A stretch of DNA of 64,000 nucleotides, taken from Methylobacterium tardum (lineage in GTDB: Bacteria > Pseudomonadota > Alphaproteobacteria > Rhizobiales > Beijerinckiaceae). Position numbers and translations under genes: made by a program. The notes beneath the pieces are model-generated. The model saw only the letters and a list, made by a program, of their open reading frames with translations. It was not told the DNA's origin and did no database searches. Positions 26,959 through 37,851 of the stretch are shown in pieces; position 1 is the first letter of the stretch; every line of letters begins with the position of its first letter. The stretch lies in NCBI RefSeq assembly GCF_023546765.1, contig NZ_CP097484.1, forward strand, positions 4,409,501 to 4,473,500, in the 5' to 3' direction.

Positions 26959-27860
26959 TCAGCGCGCCCGCTCGGCGAGCTTGACGAGCGTATGCAGCAT
27001 CCGGTTGGCCGGCGTCGGGATTCCGAGCGCCGCCCCCTTGCGCACCACGTAACCGTTGAGGTGGTCGATCTCGCTGGGGCGGCCCCGGGCGAGATCCTGG
27101 GCGGTGGACGAGCGCTGATCGGCCATCGTCCTGCTCAGCGCCATGACGCTGTCGAAGATGTCGGACGGCACCGACACGCCTGCCGCCTCGGCGACGGCCA
27201 CGCATTCCTGCACCACGTCGGTCATCGACGCCACGACGCCCTCGCCCTGGACCAAGCGGCCGTAGGGCAGTTGCGTCAGGGCCGAGAGGGCGTTGTAGGC
27301 GCAGTTCATGATGAGCTTGCCCCACAGCGCGTCGAGGGCACGTGCCGAGACGGTCGTGGGGGCGCCGGCCGCCGTAAGGGCGGCGGCGGTCCGCGCGCTC
27401 GTCTCGGATGCGCCCAGGATCAGGTCGCCCCGGCCGTTGTGCCGCACACGACCCGGCCCGGCCATCGTGGTGGCGACGTAGACCGCCACCGGCACGACCG
27501 GCCGCCCGAGGAACGCGGCGAGGCGCTCGGCATTGTCGACACCGTTCTGGAGGCTGACGATCGTGGCGGAGCGGCCGAGATGCGGCGCGATCATCGCGCC
27601 GGCCGCTTCGGTGTCGCCGGACTTGACGCAGACCAGCACGAGGTCGGCTCCCGCGACGCCGTTGCCGTCGGTCGTCGCCTGCACGGGCGCGGAGTCGGCT
27701 CCCGCCGCGCTCTCCAGAACCAGACCGTCCGACCGCACCGCCTCGACCAGCGCGGGACGGCCGATCAACGTGACCGCATGTCCGGCCTTCGCCAGGAGGA
27801 ACCCGTAATAGCACCCGACCGCGCCGGCCCCCACGACGGCGTCATGACGGCATCGCTCAT
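26959..27860 (-). pseudogene. Ketopantoate reductase-like (ApbA/PanE) protein, frameshift at N-terminus
   Basis: A member of the 2-dehydropantoate 2-reductase family of about 300 residues. The Rossmann motif AVVGAGAVGCYYGFLLAKAG is followed by LVCVKSGDTEAAG and the helical C-terminal domain with WGKLIMNCAYNALSALTQLPYG and RPSEIDHLNGYVVRKGAALG. The natural start, ATG 27860, overlaps the stop of the upstream ydiJ-type gene (ATGA). From it the frame reads MSDAVMT and then leaves the Rossmann frame within a few codons. One missing base near 27840 would join them as MSDAVMTAVVGAGAVG. PanE uses NADPH to make pantoate; paralogues act on other 2-oxo acids, and a housekeeping panE elsewhere is possible. 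Confidence 0.8.
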
Positions 27861-30800
27861 CGCGCCGCGGCCGCCGCTTGCTCGGGATGGAACGGCGCCG
27901 CACTCACGGCGCTGCGGCGGACATGGTCGAGCAGCGCCTGGGCCGGGTGGCGCAGCCGCACGCCGTCGACGAGCTTGGCCTGCGACCGGCAGGAATAGCC
28001 GTCGGCCAGGAGGGTGCAGCCGGGGGCCTCGGACACGTGGCGGGCCCAGCTCGCGTTGTAGATCGTCTCCGAGGTGGCGCGGTGACGGGCCTCGTGACCG
28101 TAGGTCCCGGCCATGCCGCAGCAGCCGGAGGCCGGCACATCGAGACGCAGCCCCAGATGGGCGAACAGGGCCTGCCAGTCGCGGACCGCGCCAAGCGCGT
28201 TGGTGCGCTCGGTGCAATGGGGCAGCAGCCGCATCGTCCCGCCGCCCTGGCGCGGCGCGATCCGGTCGAGCCGGGTCGCCAGCCATTCCTGGAGGAGATG
28301 GACCTTCGGCAAGTCGCCGCCGCCGAGCGCCTGCGCGTACTCGGAGCGGTAGGTCAGCGTCATCGACGGGTCGATCCCGACGAGGGGCACGCCCTGCCGC
28401 GCCAAGTCCCGGAGCATCGCGGCGTTCGACCCGGCGACGGCCGCGAACCGGGCCAGGAAGCCGTGCACGTGCAGCGGCTTGCCGTTCGGCCGATAGGGCA
28501 CGAGCCAGGGCTTGAAGCCGAGGGCGAAGAGCAGCGCGCAAGCATCGGCGACGACCTCCGCGTCGAAGTGGCTGGTGAAGGCGTCCTGCACGATGAGCAC
28601 CGCCGACGCACGATCCTGAGGATCCAGCCGGGTCAGAGCCTCCGGCGTCGCCACGGGCACACCGAGACTGGCCAACCGCACCTTGAGACTGACAGGCGAC
28701 AGGCCCGGGATCTCCACCAATCCGGCTTTGGCCAGGAGAAAGCGGACCACCGGATTGGTCAGGAGCGCGTTGCTCAAGCGCGGCGCCCGGGTCGCCAGCG
28801 GCAGCAGCGGCTCGAGGGCCGCCACGAGGTGGTCCTTCAGGGGCCGGGAGTAGCGCGTGTGGTAGAGCGCCAGGAACTTGGCCCGGAAGGTCGGCACATC
28901 GACCTTGATCGGGCAGGAGCCCGTGCACGACTTGCAGGCGAGGCAACCGTCCATCGCCTCTTTCACGGCGTGCGAGAAGTCGTGCGTTTCGTCCTGTGGC
29001 CGGAGGGCGCTCCGCAAGGTGGCGGCCACGTCGCGCAGCCAGCCGGCGCGCTGACGGGCCAGCGCCGCGGCCGGGTCGACGCCCTCCGCCGCCGCGCGCC
29101 GCAGCCACTCGCGCATCAGCGAGGCGCGGCCCTTGGGCGAGTGGCGCCGCTCCCGAGTCGCCTTCCAGGACGGGCACATGGCCTCGTCCGCATCGAAGCT
29201 GAAACAGGCGCCGTTGCCGTTGCAGTGGAGCGCCTCGTCGAAGTCCCGGCGAACCGGCGCCGGGATGGTGCGATCCTGCTCGCCCCGGCGCGGCACGCCG
29301 TCGATCCGGGTCAGGCCCTGCCCCTTCGCCGAGGCGATCTTGCCGGGGTTCATCCGGTCGCCCGGGTCGAAGGCGCGCTTGATCGCTTCCAGAGCCGGCA
29401 TCAGCGGCCCGAAGGTCGCAGGCACGAACTCGGAGCGGAAGCCCTTGCCGTGCTCGCCCCAGAGCAAACCGCCATACTTGGCGGTCAGCGCGACCACGCC
29501 CTCCGTCACCTCGCGGATCAGGCGGTTCTGGTCCGGGTCCTTCAGGTCGATGGCCGGCCGCACGTGCAGCACGCCGGCATCGACATGGCCGAACATGCCG
29601 TAGCGCAGGCCCTTGCCGTCGAGGAGCGCCCGGAACTCCGCGATGAAGTCGGCGAGCCGCTCCGGCGGGACGGCAGTGTCCTCCACGAAGGGGATCGGGC
29701 GGGCATCGCCCTTGGCGGCGCCCAGCAGACCCACCGCCTTCTTGCGCATGGTCCAGAGCCGCTCGATCGCGTCGCCCCGGGCGATGGTGAAGCCGAGGCG
29801 CCGCGTGTCGGTGCCGCGCTCGGCCTCCAGCATCCCGGTGAGCCGATCGAGGGCGGCCTCGACGGCGGCTTCGTCGTCGCCGACGAACTCCACGAGGTTG
29901 ATCCCGTCCACCGGTCGCCCCGCCGGATCGTCGGGGAAGAAGGCCCGCACCTCGGCCCAGATCGGGTCCTTGCGGGCAAGTGCCAGCACGGTCGAGTCGA
30001 TGGTCTCGACCGAGGCGGCGCCGAACGGCAGCAGGGCCTGTGCGTCGCGGAGCGCCGCGTCGAAATCGACGTAGGACAGGGCTACCAGGACGGCGGCCTT
30101 CGGGATCGGCAGCACGTTGAGCCGCGCCTCGGCGATCAGCGCCAGCGTCCCCTCGGAACCGCAGATCACGCTCTTGAGGTCGAAGCGGCCCTCCGGATCG
30201 CGCAGATGCGCGAGATCGTAGCCGGTGAGACAGCGGTTGAGCTTGGGGAAGCGCTCGGCGATCAGCGCCGCATTCTCGGTGACGACGGCATCGACGGTCC
30301 GGTGGATCTCGCCGATCCGGTCGTTGCGGCCCTTGGCGGCTTCGAGGCCTTCGGCGTCCAGGGGCTCGGCGGTCCAGACCGTGCCGTCGGTGAGCACGCA
30401 GGTCAGCGCCAGGACATGGTCCCGGGTCTTGCCGTAGAGGCACGAGCCCTGCCCGCAGGCATCGGTCGAGATCATGCCCCCGAGGGTCGCGCGGTTCGAG
30501 GTCGAGAGCTCGGGCGCGAAGAACAGGCCGTGCTTGGCGAGTTCCCGATTGAGCTGGTCCTTCACCACTCCCGGCTCGACCCGGACAATGCGGTTGGCGA
30601 CATCGATCTCCAGGATGCGGGTCATGTGCCGCGAGGTGTCGACCACGAGGCCGTGGCCGAGCGACTGGCCGTTGGTCCCCGTCGCCCCGCCCCGCGGCCG
30701 GATCACGATCTCGGCGAAGCGCGGGTCATCCAGAAGCTTCGCGATGCGCACGAGATCGTCGCGCGTGCGCGGAAAGGCCACGGCCCCCGGCTCCACCTGG

Positions 30801-30943
30801 TAGATCGAGTTGTCGGTGGCGAAGACCGTGCGGTCGGCATCCGAGAGCGTCAGGTCGCCCTCGAAGCCGCGCAGGCGCAGCTCCGCGCAGGCCGCCTCGT
30901 AGAGCGGCACGGCCTCGGTATGGCGGGTCAGGACCGGGATCAT
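27857..30943 (-). CDS. ydiJ: FAD/FeS D-2-hydroxyglutarate dehydrogenase, YdiJ family
   Basis: A 1028-residue fusion. Residues about 40-270 are an FAD-binding PCMH domain (IRPRGGATGTNGQSLGHGLVVDTS, STDACGQGSCLYGKTRDHV). Residues about 270-560 are the FAD-oxidase C-terminal domain (GMFGHVDAGVLHVRP, WGEHGKGFRSE). The remainder is an iron-sulphur part with CLACKSCTGSCP and two Cys-rich CCG-type motifs (PHCTERTN..., PASGCCGMAGTYGH). The length matches E. coli YdiJ (about 1018), which oxidises D-2-hydroxyglutarate and passes electrons to the respiratory chain. D-lactate or glycolate as substrate cannot be excluded. It is coupled to the PanE-like gene. Confidence 0.9.
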   Translation of the reverse strand: MIPVLTRHTEAVPLYEAACAELRLRGFEGDLTLSDADRTVFATDNSIYQVEPGAVAFPRTRDDLVRIAKLLDDPRFAEIVIRPRGGATGTNGQSLGHGLVVDTSRHMTRILEIDVANRIVRVEPGVVKDQLNRELAKHGLFFAPELSTSNRATLGGMISTDACGQGSCLYGKTRDHVLALTCVLTDGTVWTAEPLDAEGLEAAKGRNDRIGEIHRTVDAVVTENAALIAERFPKLNRCLTGYDLAHLRDPEGRFDLKSVICGSEGTLALIAEARLNVLPIPKAAVLVALSYVDFDAALRDAQALLPFGAASVETIDSTVLALARKDPIWAEVRAFFPDDPAGRPVDGINLVEFVGDDEAAVEAALDRLTGMLEAERGTDTRRLGFTIARGDAIERLWTMRKKAVGLLGAAKGDARPIPFVEDTAVPPERLADFIAEFRALLDGKGLRYGMFGHVDAGVLHVRPAIDLKDPDQNRLIREVTEGVVALTAKYGGLLWGEHGKGFRSEFVPATFGPLMPALEAIKRAFDPGDRMNPGKIASAKGQGLTRIDGVPRRGEQDRTIPAPVRRDFDEALHCNGNGACFSFDADEAMCPSWKATRERRHSPKGRASLMREWLRRAAAEGVDPAAALARQRAGWLRDVAATLRSALRPQDETHDFSHAVKEAMDGCLACKSCTGSCPIKVDVPTFRAKFLALYHTRYSRPLKDHLVAALEPLLPLATRAPRLSNALLTNPVVRFLLAKAGLVEIPGLSPVSLKVRLASLGVPVATPEALTRLDPQDRASAVLIVQDAFTSHFDAEVVADACALLFALGFKPWLVPYRPNGKPLHVHGFLARFAAVAGSNAAMLRDLARQGVPLVGIDPSMTLTYRSEYAQALGGGDLPKVHLLQEWLATRLDRIAPRQGGGTMRLLPHCTERTNALGAVRDWQALFAHLGLRLDVPASGCCGMAGTYGHEARHRATSETIYNASWARHVSEAPGCTLLADGYSCRSQAKLVDGVRLRHPAQALLDHVRRSAVSAAPFHPEQAAAAAR

Positions 30944-31059
30944 CTCAGCCTTCTACACCCGGCGGATCGGGAGGAAAGGTCGGCGGTTCTGTCACACGGA
31001 TCCGGTCACGGCTGGCATCCGGCTTGCCATGCGGCGGGGACATTCGAAACGGAAGCCTC

Positions 31060-31398
31060 ATGAACGCGAGCGTGGAACGGGTCAGGGACGCCCTGGCCGA
31101 GATGATCAAGGCGGCGCTGATCTCGGACGACGAGACAAGCCTCGCCTGCCGCACAGCCGGTCGCGCGAAGCTCGCGGCGCTCGCCGCCGACCCGCCCGAT
31201 CCGGCGAGCCTGCGCATGGACGGCGCCTGGACCTTGGCGGTCCACGATGCCGAGGCTCCGGATCTGGCACCGCTGGAGGGGCAGGTAAACCTGACGCTGC
31301 CGCGGGCCTGCCCCTTCACCCTGGAGGAGATCGTCGCACCCGGCTTCGACGTCGATCGAGCGGTCGATCACATCCGGAAGATCGCCTCCACCGGCTGA
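31060..31398 (+). CDS. Conserved-looking hypothetical protein (112 aa)
   Basis: The ATG at 31060 gives a 112-residue soluble protein. The N-terminal third is an amphipathic helix region (VERVRDALAEMIKAALISDDE). The C-terminal part has a Pro/Cys turn and a defined end (RACPFTLEEIVAPGFDVDRAVDHIRKIASTG). No family is recognised. Codon use and GC pattern match its neighbours. It is divergent from ydiJ and 133 bases before rnr. The balanced composition supports a real gene. Confidence 0.6.
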   Translation: MNASVERVRDALAEMIKAALISDDETSLACRTAGRAKLAALAADPPDPASLRMDGAWTLAVHDAEAPDLAPLEGQVNLTLPRACPFTLEEIVAPGFDVDRAVDHIRKIASTG

Positions 31399-31531
31399 TC
31401 GCGGCTGTTGAGGACGGCTGCCGCGGCGTTGCCGCGGGCGGGCCCGGCACCCATCTTAGGATCACAGGACCGAAGCCTCGGTCCGAGGCCCGCGCGGGCT
31501 CCGTCTTCCGAGAACTGTCCGGCACCATCGT

Positions 31532-33849
<2,318 letters not shown>

Positions 33850-33853
<4 letters not shown>

Positions 33854-34341
33854 CCCGGCCGATGTACACCCCTGCCATGAATGCCGACGCGATCCCGGCC
33901 CGCACCCGCCTGATCCCCGCGATGGCCAGGGGCTTCATCGGCCGCTGCCCGCATTGCGGCCAGGGCCGGATCTTCGGCCGCTTCCTCAAGGTCCGGCCGG
34001 AATGCGACGCGTGCGGCCTCGAGCTGCACCACCATCGAGCCGACGACCTGCCCCCCTACGTGGTGATCTTCATCGTCGCTCACATCGTGGGCTACCTGAT
34101 CCTGGAGACCGAGAGCGCCTACGAGGTGCCGCTCTGGGTCGAGATGGGGGTCTGGCCGGTCTTCACGCTCCTGTTCGCGCTGGTCCTGCTCCAGCCGGTC
34201 AAGGGGGCCGTCGTCGGGCTGCAATACGCCCTTGGCATGCACGGCTTCGCCACGCTACCGCGGAGCCGCCCCGTCCCGGGGTCGGAGGAGACACGCCTTG
34301 CCGCTGCCGCAGCAGGAGCCCCAGATCGCCACAGCTCCTGA
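33850..34341 (+). CDS. DUF983 family zinc-ribbon membrane protein
   Basis: A 163-residue protein. A Cys4 ribbon (CPHCGQGRIFGRFLKVRPECDACG) is followed by LHHHRADDLPPY and two transmembrane helices (VVIFIVAHIVGYLIL and VFTLLFALVLLQPVKG), the standard DUF983 layout. The function of the family is unknown. The ATG overlaps the rnr stop by four bases, and the 3' end overlaps the likely NUDIX start, so rnr, DUF983, NUDIX and MFS form one tightly packed operon. An ATG further in (MNADAIPARTR) is an alternative start. Confidence 0.9.
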
Positions 34342-35041
34342 GCGGAAGCCCGCCGCGGCGCGGCTGCGCCCTCGGGATGCCGCAACCCTGATCGTGATCG
34401 ACCGGCGCGGCAAAGGTGGCCCGAAGGTCCTGATGGGGCGGCGCAACCCGAACCTCGCCTTCATGCCGGGCAAGTTCGTCTTCCCGGGCGGCCGGATCGA
34501 ACTCGGCGACCGCCACATGCCGGTGGCCGGGGCGCTCCCCGATTATGCCGAGGCGGCGCTGACCCGGCAGGTCTCCCGGCCGCCGCACCATCTCGGCCGC
34601 GCCCTGGCGCTGGCGGCCATCCGCGAGACCTACGAGGAGACCGGCCTGCTCCTCGGCACCACCGAGCACGGTGCTCCCGAGGACGTTCCGGCGGGCTGGG
34701 AGGGTTTCGCCCGGCACGGCGTGCTGCCGGATCTCGAGGCGCTCCACCTCGTCGCCCGCGCGATCACGCCGCCCAAGCGCGTGCGCCGCTTCGATACGCG
34801 CTTCTTCGCGATCGACCGCCGGATGGTGGCGGCCGAAGAGCCGGGGCGGATTAGCGCCGACGCCGAGTTCACGGAACTGGCCTGGGTCCGGCTCGACGCC
34901 GCGCGCAAGCTCGACCTGCCGTACATAACCCGCGCCATCCTGGACGACCTGGAGGCGCAGATCGCCGTTGATTTCGCGCCGTACCGGATGATTCCCTACC
35001 ACTACGAACGCTACGGCCGCCGCGAGCGGGTGGCCTTGTGA
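34298..35041 (+). CDS. NUDIX hydrolase
   Basis: A 247-residue NUDIX protein. The Nudix box is split by an insertion: FPGGRIELGDRHMP lies near residue 55 and AIRETYEETGLLLG near 110, keeping the metal-binding Glu cluster. This arrangement occurs in NUDT19-like CoA or nucleotide hydrolases. The preferred start is TTG 34298, which has GGAGGAG seven bases upstream and lies inside the end of the DUF983 gene; an ATG at 34232 would add 22 Arg-rich residues. It ends in a GTGA overlap with the MFS gene. Confidence 0.88.
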   Translation: MPLPQQEPQIATAPERKPAAARLRPRDAATLIVIDRRGKGGPKVLMGRRNPNLAFMPGKFVFPGGRIELGDRHMPVAGALPDYAEAALTRQVSRPPHHLGRALALAAIRETYEETGLLLGTTEHGAPEDVPAGWEGFARHGVLPDLEALHLVARAITPPKRVRRFDTRFFAIDRRMVAAEEPGRISADAEFTELAWVRLDAARKLDLPYITRAILDDLEAQIAVDFAPYRMIPYHYERYGRRERVAL

Positions 35042-36228
35042 GCCGCCCGGAGGAACGGGCACGGGACGCGCGGCGGGGGATCAGGTCGGAGGATGTGGCG
35101 GCGATCGCGGCGGCCGTGACCTGCGTCACCGTCGTCGGCATCGGGCTGAGCCTGTCGATCCCGCTCCTGTCGATCGAGATGGAGCGGCGCGGCGCGTCGA
35201 GCACGCTGATCGGCCTCAACACCGCGGTGGCGGGCATCGCCAGCATCTGCACGGTGCCGTTCGTGCCGCGGCTCGCGGCGCGGATCGGTGTCGCCCCGCT
35301 GCTCGGCCTGGCACTCGTCATCGGGGCGATCAGCCTCGCGCTGTTTCCGATCCTGCCGGGCATCGCCCTGTGGTTTCCTCTGCGCTTCGTCTTCTCGGCG
35401 ACGCTGGGCGCGCTCTTCGTCCTCTCCGAGTACTGGATCAACGCCGCCGCCCCGCCGGAGCGCCGCGGCCTGGTGATGGGCATCTACGCCACCGTCCTGG
35501 CGGCGGGCTTCGCGGTCGGACCGCTCCTGCTGGCGCTCGTCGGCACCGAGGGGCTGGCGCCCTACGCGACCGGCGCCGTGCTGATGCTGGCCGGCGGCCT
35601 GCCGATCGTGCTGGCGCGCGGGCTGTCGCCGACGATCGAGCCGGGCTCCGGCCGCGGCATCCTCGGCTATGTCCGGCTTGCCCCCGGCGCGCTGGCGGCC
35701 GCCCTCGCCTACGGGGCGGTGGAGACCGGGATCTTCGCGATCCTGCCTCTCTACGGCCTGCGGCTGGGCTACGACGCGCAGGGCGCGGCGGGGCTCGTGA
35801 GCCTGATCGCGCTGGGCAACGTGCTGTTCCAGATCCCGTTCGGCTGGCTCGCCGACCGCCTCGACCGCGGCGCGGTGCTGCTCGGCGCGAGCCTCGCGGG
35901 CGCCGCGGGCTCGGCCCTGATCCCGCTCGCGGCCGGCAGCCCGATGGCGTTCGGTCTGTTACTCTTGGTCTGGGGCGGCATCGCCGGCACCCTCTACACG
36001 GTCGGCCTCGCGATGCTCGGCGACCGCACGCCGGCGAACGACCTCGCGGGCGCCAACGCGGCCTTCGTGGTGCTCTACAATGTCGGCCTGATGCTCGGGC
36101 CGCCGGTGATCGGCGGCGGTCTCGACCTCGTGCCGCCGCACGGCTTCGCGCTGGCGCTGCTCGCCCTGTTCCTGGCTTTCGCCGGATGGCTCGCCGCGGC
36201 GGACTTCAGGCGCGGGGTGAAACGGTAG
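35038..36228 (+). CDS. MFS transporter, YcaD-like
   Basis: A 396-residue 12-span permease. The GTG start overlaps the NUDIX stop by four bases. Visible family features are the early LSLSIPLLSIEMERRGASSTLIGLNTAVAG, the span 4-5 region WFPLRFVFSATLGALFVLSEYWINAAAPPERRG (close to YcaD-type proteins), and FQIPFGWLADRLDRG after the central loop. The substrate is unknown. It is the last gene of the rnr operon; an intergenic palindromic repeat starts 23 bases after its stop. Confidence 0.88.
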   Translation: MSRPEERARDARRGIRSEDVAAIAAAVTCVTVVGIGLSLSIPLLSIEMERRGASSTLIGLNTAVAGIASICTVPFVPRLAARIGVAPLLGLALVIGAISLALFPILPGIALWFPLRFVFSATLGALFVLSEYWINAAAPPERRGLVMGIYATVLAAGFAVGPLLLALVGTEGLAPYATGAVLMLAGGLPIVLARGLSPTIEPGSGRGILGYVRLAPGALAAALAYGAVETGIFAILPLYGLRLGYDAQGAAGLVSLIALGNVLFQIPFGWLADRLDRGAVLLGASLAGAAGSALIPLAAGSPMAFGLLLLVWGGIAGTLYTVGLAMLGDRTPANDLAGANAAFVVLYNVGLMLGPPVIGGGLDLVPPHGFALALLALFLAFAGWLAAADFRRGVKR

Positions 36229-36250
36229 ACTCGTCCCGGGATCCGCCAAA

Positions 36251-36366
36251 CCCGTCATTCCGGGACTGCGCAGCAGGGCCCGGAATCCAGATCCGCACCG
36301 GGTGCCCGGCTTATCGCCGTCGGCGGCTCTGGGTTCCGGGCTCGCCTTCGGCGCCCCGGAACGACG
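36251..36366. repeat. Dispersed intergenic palindromic repeat, family A, copy 2
   Basis: Opens with the same 46-base segment as the copy at 7321 (CCCGTCATTCCGGGACTGCG...) and ends GCCCCGGAACGACGG, giving an imperfect hairpin with a shorter middle. It accounts for about a third of the 321-base gap between the MFS gene and rpmG. The rest of the gap (36367-36549) shows no other recognisable element apart from the presumed rpmG promoter. Confidence 0.8.
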
Positions 36367-36549
36367 GAAGGGCCCCCCAAACCGCGTCGAAGCTGGCAAG
36401 ACACGAACCAGCTTGGCCTACTGGCCGGCCGCCCCACTCTTGACCTGCCGGGCCCGATCGGGCATTCACCCGCCCGTATTCGGCCGGGCCCTCCCGGCCA
36501 TTTGCGTTTCGCTCACGCGGAATGCCGCACCCTGCAGGAGCGCCGCGCC

Positions 36550-36717
36550 ATGGCCAAGGCCGTCACCGTCAAGATCAAGCTCGTCTCCACCGCCGACACG
36601 GGCTACTTCTACGTCACCAAGAAGAACTCCCGGACGCAGACCGAGAAGCTGTCGATGCGCAAGTACGACCCGGTCGCGCGCAAGCACGTCGAGTTCAAGG
36701 AATCCAAGATCAAGTAA
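36550..36717 (+). CDS. rpmG: 50S ribosomal protein L33 (zinc-free form)
   Basis: A 55-residue L33 with the family pattern [44 protein letters not shown]. The two CxxC pairs of zinc-binding L33 are absent, so this is the C-minus paralogue that does not need zinc. L33 sits near the E site of the large subunit. GGAGCG lies eight bases before the ATG at 36550. It is a single-gene unit with a good terminator right after it. Confidence 0.97.
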   Translation: MAKAVTVKIKLVSTADTGYFYVTKKNSRTQTEKLSMRKYDPVARKHVEFKESKIK

Positions 36718-36750
36718 GAGCGCAGGCCGCGTTCCGGCCTCGCCCGTGCG

Positions 36751-36780
36751 AAGCCGCTCCGGAAACGGGGCGGCTTTTTT
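36751..36780 (+). terminator. Rho-independent terminator of rpmG
   Basis: AAGCCGC (36751-36757) pairs with GCGGCTT (36770-36776) across a 12-base loop. The hairpin runs into TTTTTT, 34 bases after the rpmG stop. Confidence 0.88.
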
Positions 36781-36790
36781 GTTGCGCTCT

Positions 36791-36815
36791 CGTCTTTGCG
36801 AACGGAGCGAAGCAA
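36791..36815. repeat. Half unit of dispersed repeat family B
   Basis: CGTCTTTGCGAACGGAGCGA followed by AGCAA closely matches the left arm of the repeat at 18897. The second arm is missing. It lies between the rpmG terminator and the end of the LysR gene. Confidence 0.5.
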
Positions 36816-36854
36816 AGGCGGAGGCTTCGAGCGGGACGCCCCGGTCCCGGCCCG

Positions 36855-37772
36855 TCAGGCGGGTGTCGACGCCGCCAGATCGGGATCGAGCGTCCGCGCC
36901 AGCGACCGCGCGATGGCGACCAGAGCCGTCACCATCGGCGTCGAGGGCTCGCGCCGCGGGGCGACGAGGCCGATTGTGTGCTCCAGATCCGGGGCGGTGA
37001 TCGGGATGGTGCGCACGCCCTCGATCGGCCCCAGGGCATCGACCAGGATCTCCGGCATGATCGAGGCCCAGCGCAGGGTGCGCACATGGGTCAGCAGCAC
37101 GATCATCGAGTTCGATTCGAGGGTGGCGGCTGGGTCCGCGCCCGATTCCCGGATCTGCTGGTCGATGATCCGCCGGTTCTGCATGTTCGGCGTCAGCAGG
37201 CAGAGCGGCAGGCTGGCGGTCTCAGCCCAGGTGACGCTGGCCCGGCCGTCGAACGGGCCGCCGATCGCCGTCACCAGACGGTAGCGTTCCCGGTAGAGCG
37301 GCACGGAGACGACCCGCCCGAGGGGTTCGTTGTCGAGGTAGGTCAGGCCCGCATCCGCCTCCAGGTTCTCGATCAGCGAGAAGATGTCGGCCGAGGTGGC
37401 GGATTCGACCGTGAGCCGCACGTCCGGGTGCCGCTCGCGATAGGGCGTGGTGAGGTTCACGATCATCGGCAGCGCCGTGGGGATCGCGGCGATGCGCAGG
37501 TGCCCGGTCAGGCCCCGGCGCAGGCCCGTGACCTCCTCGTGCATGGCCCGGGCATCGGCCACGATCCGCCGCGCCCATTCCAGCACCCGCTCGCCCTCCG
37601 GGGTGAAGCCCTGGAAGCGCGAGCCGCGCAGCACGAGCTGGACGCCGAACCGGTTCTCCAGCTGCTTCACGCCGGCCGACAGCGTCTGCTGGGTCACCCC
37701 GCAGGCTTCGGCGGCGTGACCGAAATGCTGCTCGCGGGCGAGCGCGAGCAGGAAGTCCAGCTTGTCGATCAC
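36855..37772 (-). CDS. LysR-type regulator linked to the formate dehydrogenase cluster
   Basis: A 305-residue LysR protein. The helix-turn-helix is KLDFLLALAREQHFGHAAEACGVTQQTLSAGVKQLE, and the effector domain begins GLRRGLTGHLRIAAIPTALPMIVNLTTPYRERHPDVRL. It lies downstream of and in line with fdsGBAD and the oxalate/formate-type transporter. LysR regulators next to fds genes are known in other bacteria, so control of formate oxidation is a reasonable guess; the OxyR-like pattern of the N-terminal domain leaves other roles open. Confidence 0.88.
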   Translation of the reverse strand: MIDKLDFLLALAREQHFGHAAEACGVTQQTLSAGVKQLENRFGVQLVLRGSRFQGFTPEGERVLEWARRIVADARAMHEEVTGLRRGLTGHLRIAAIPTALPMIVNLTTPYRERHPDVRLTVESATSADIFSLIENLEADAGLTYLDNEPLGRVVSVPLYRERYRLVTAIGGPFDGRASVTWAETASLPLCLLTPNMQNRRIIDQQIRESGADPAATLESNSMIVLLTHVRTLRWASIMPEILVDALGPIEGVRTIPITAPDLEHTIGLVAPRREPSTPMVTALVAIARSLARTLDPDLAASTPA

Positions 37773-37851
37773 GACGGAGGCATCCCGGCACGGCGAGGCG
37801 CTCGAAACCTAGCGACCCACCGTGCCCGCCACAACCGGCGGCTCCGGGCGA

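Noticed and set aside
27878..31063. A frame of about 1060 codons opposite ydiJ
   Set aside because: It is an antisense shadow. The ydiJ strand has complete FAD and iron-sulphur motifs over the same region.
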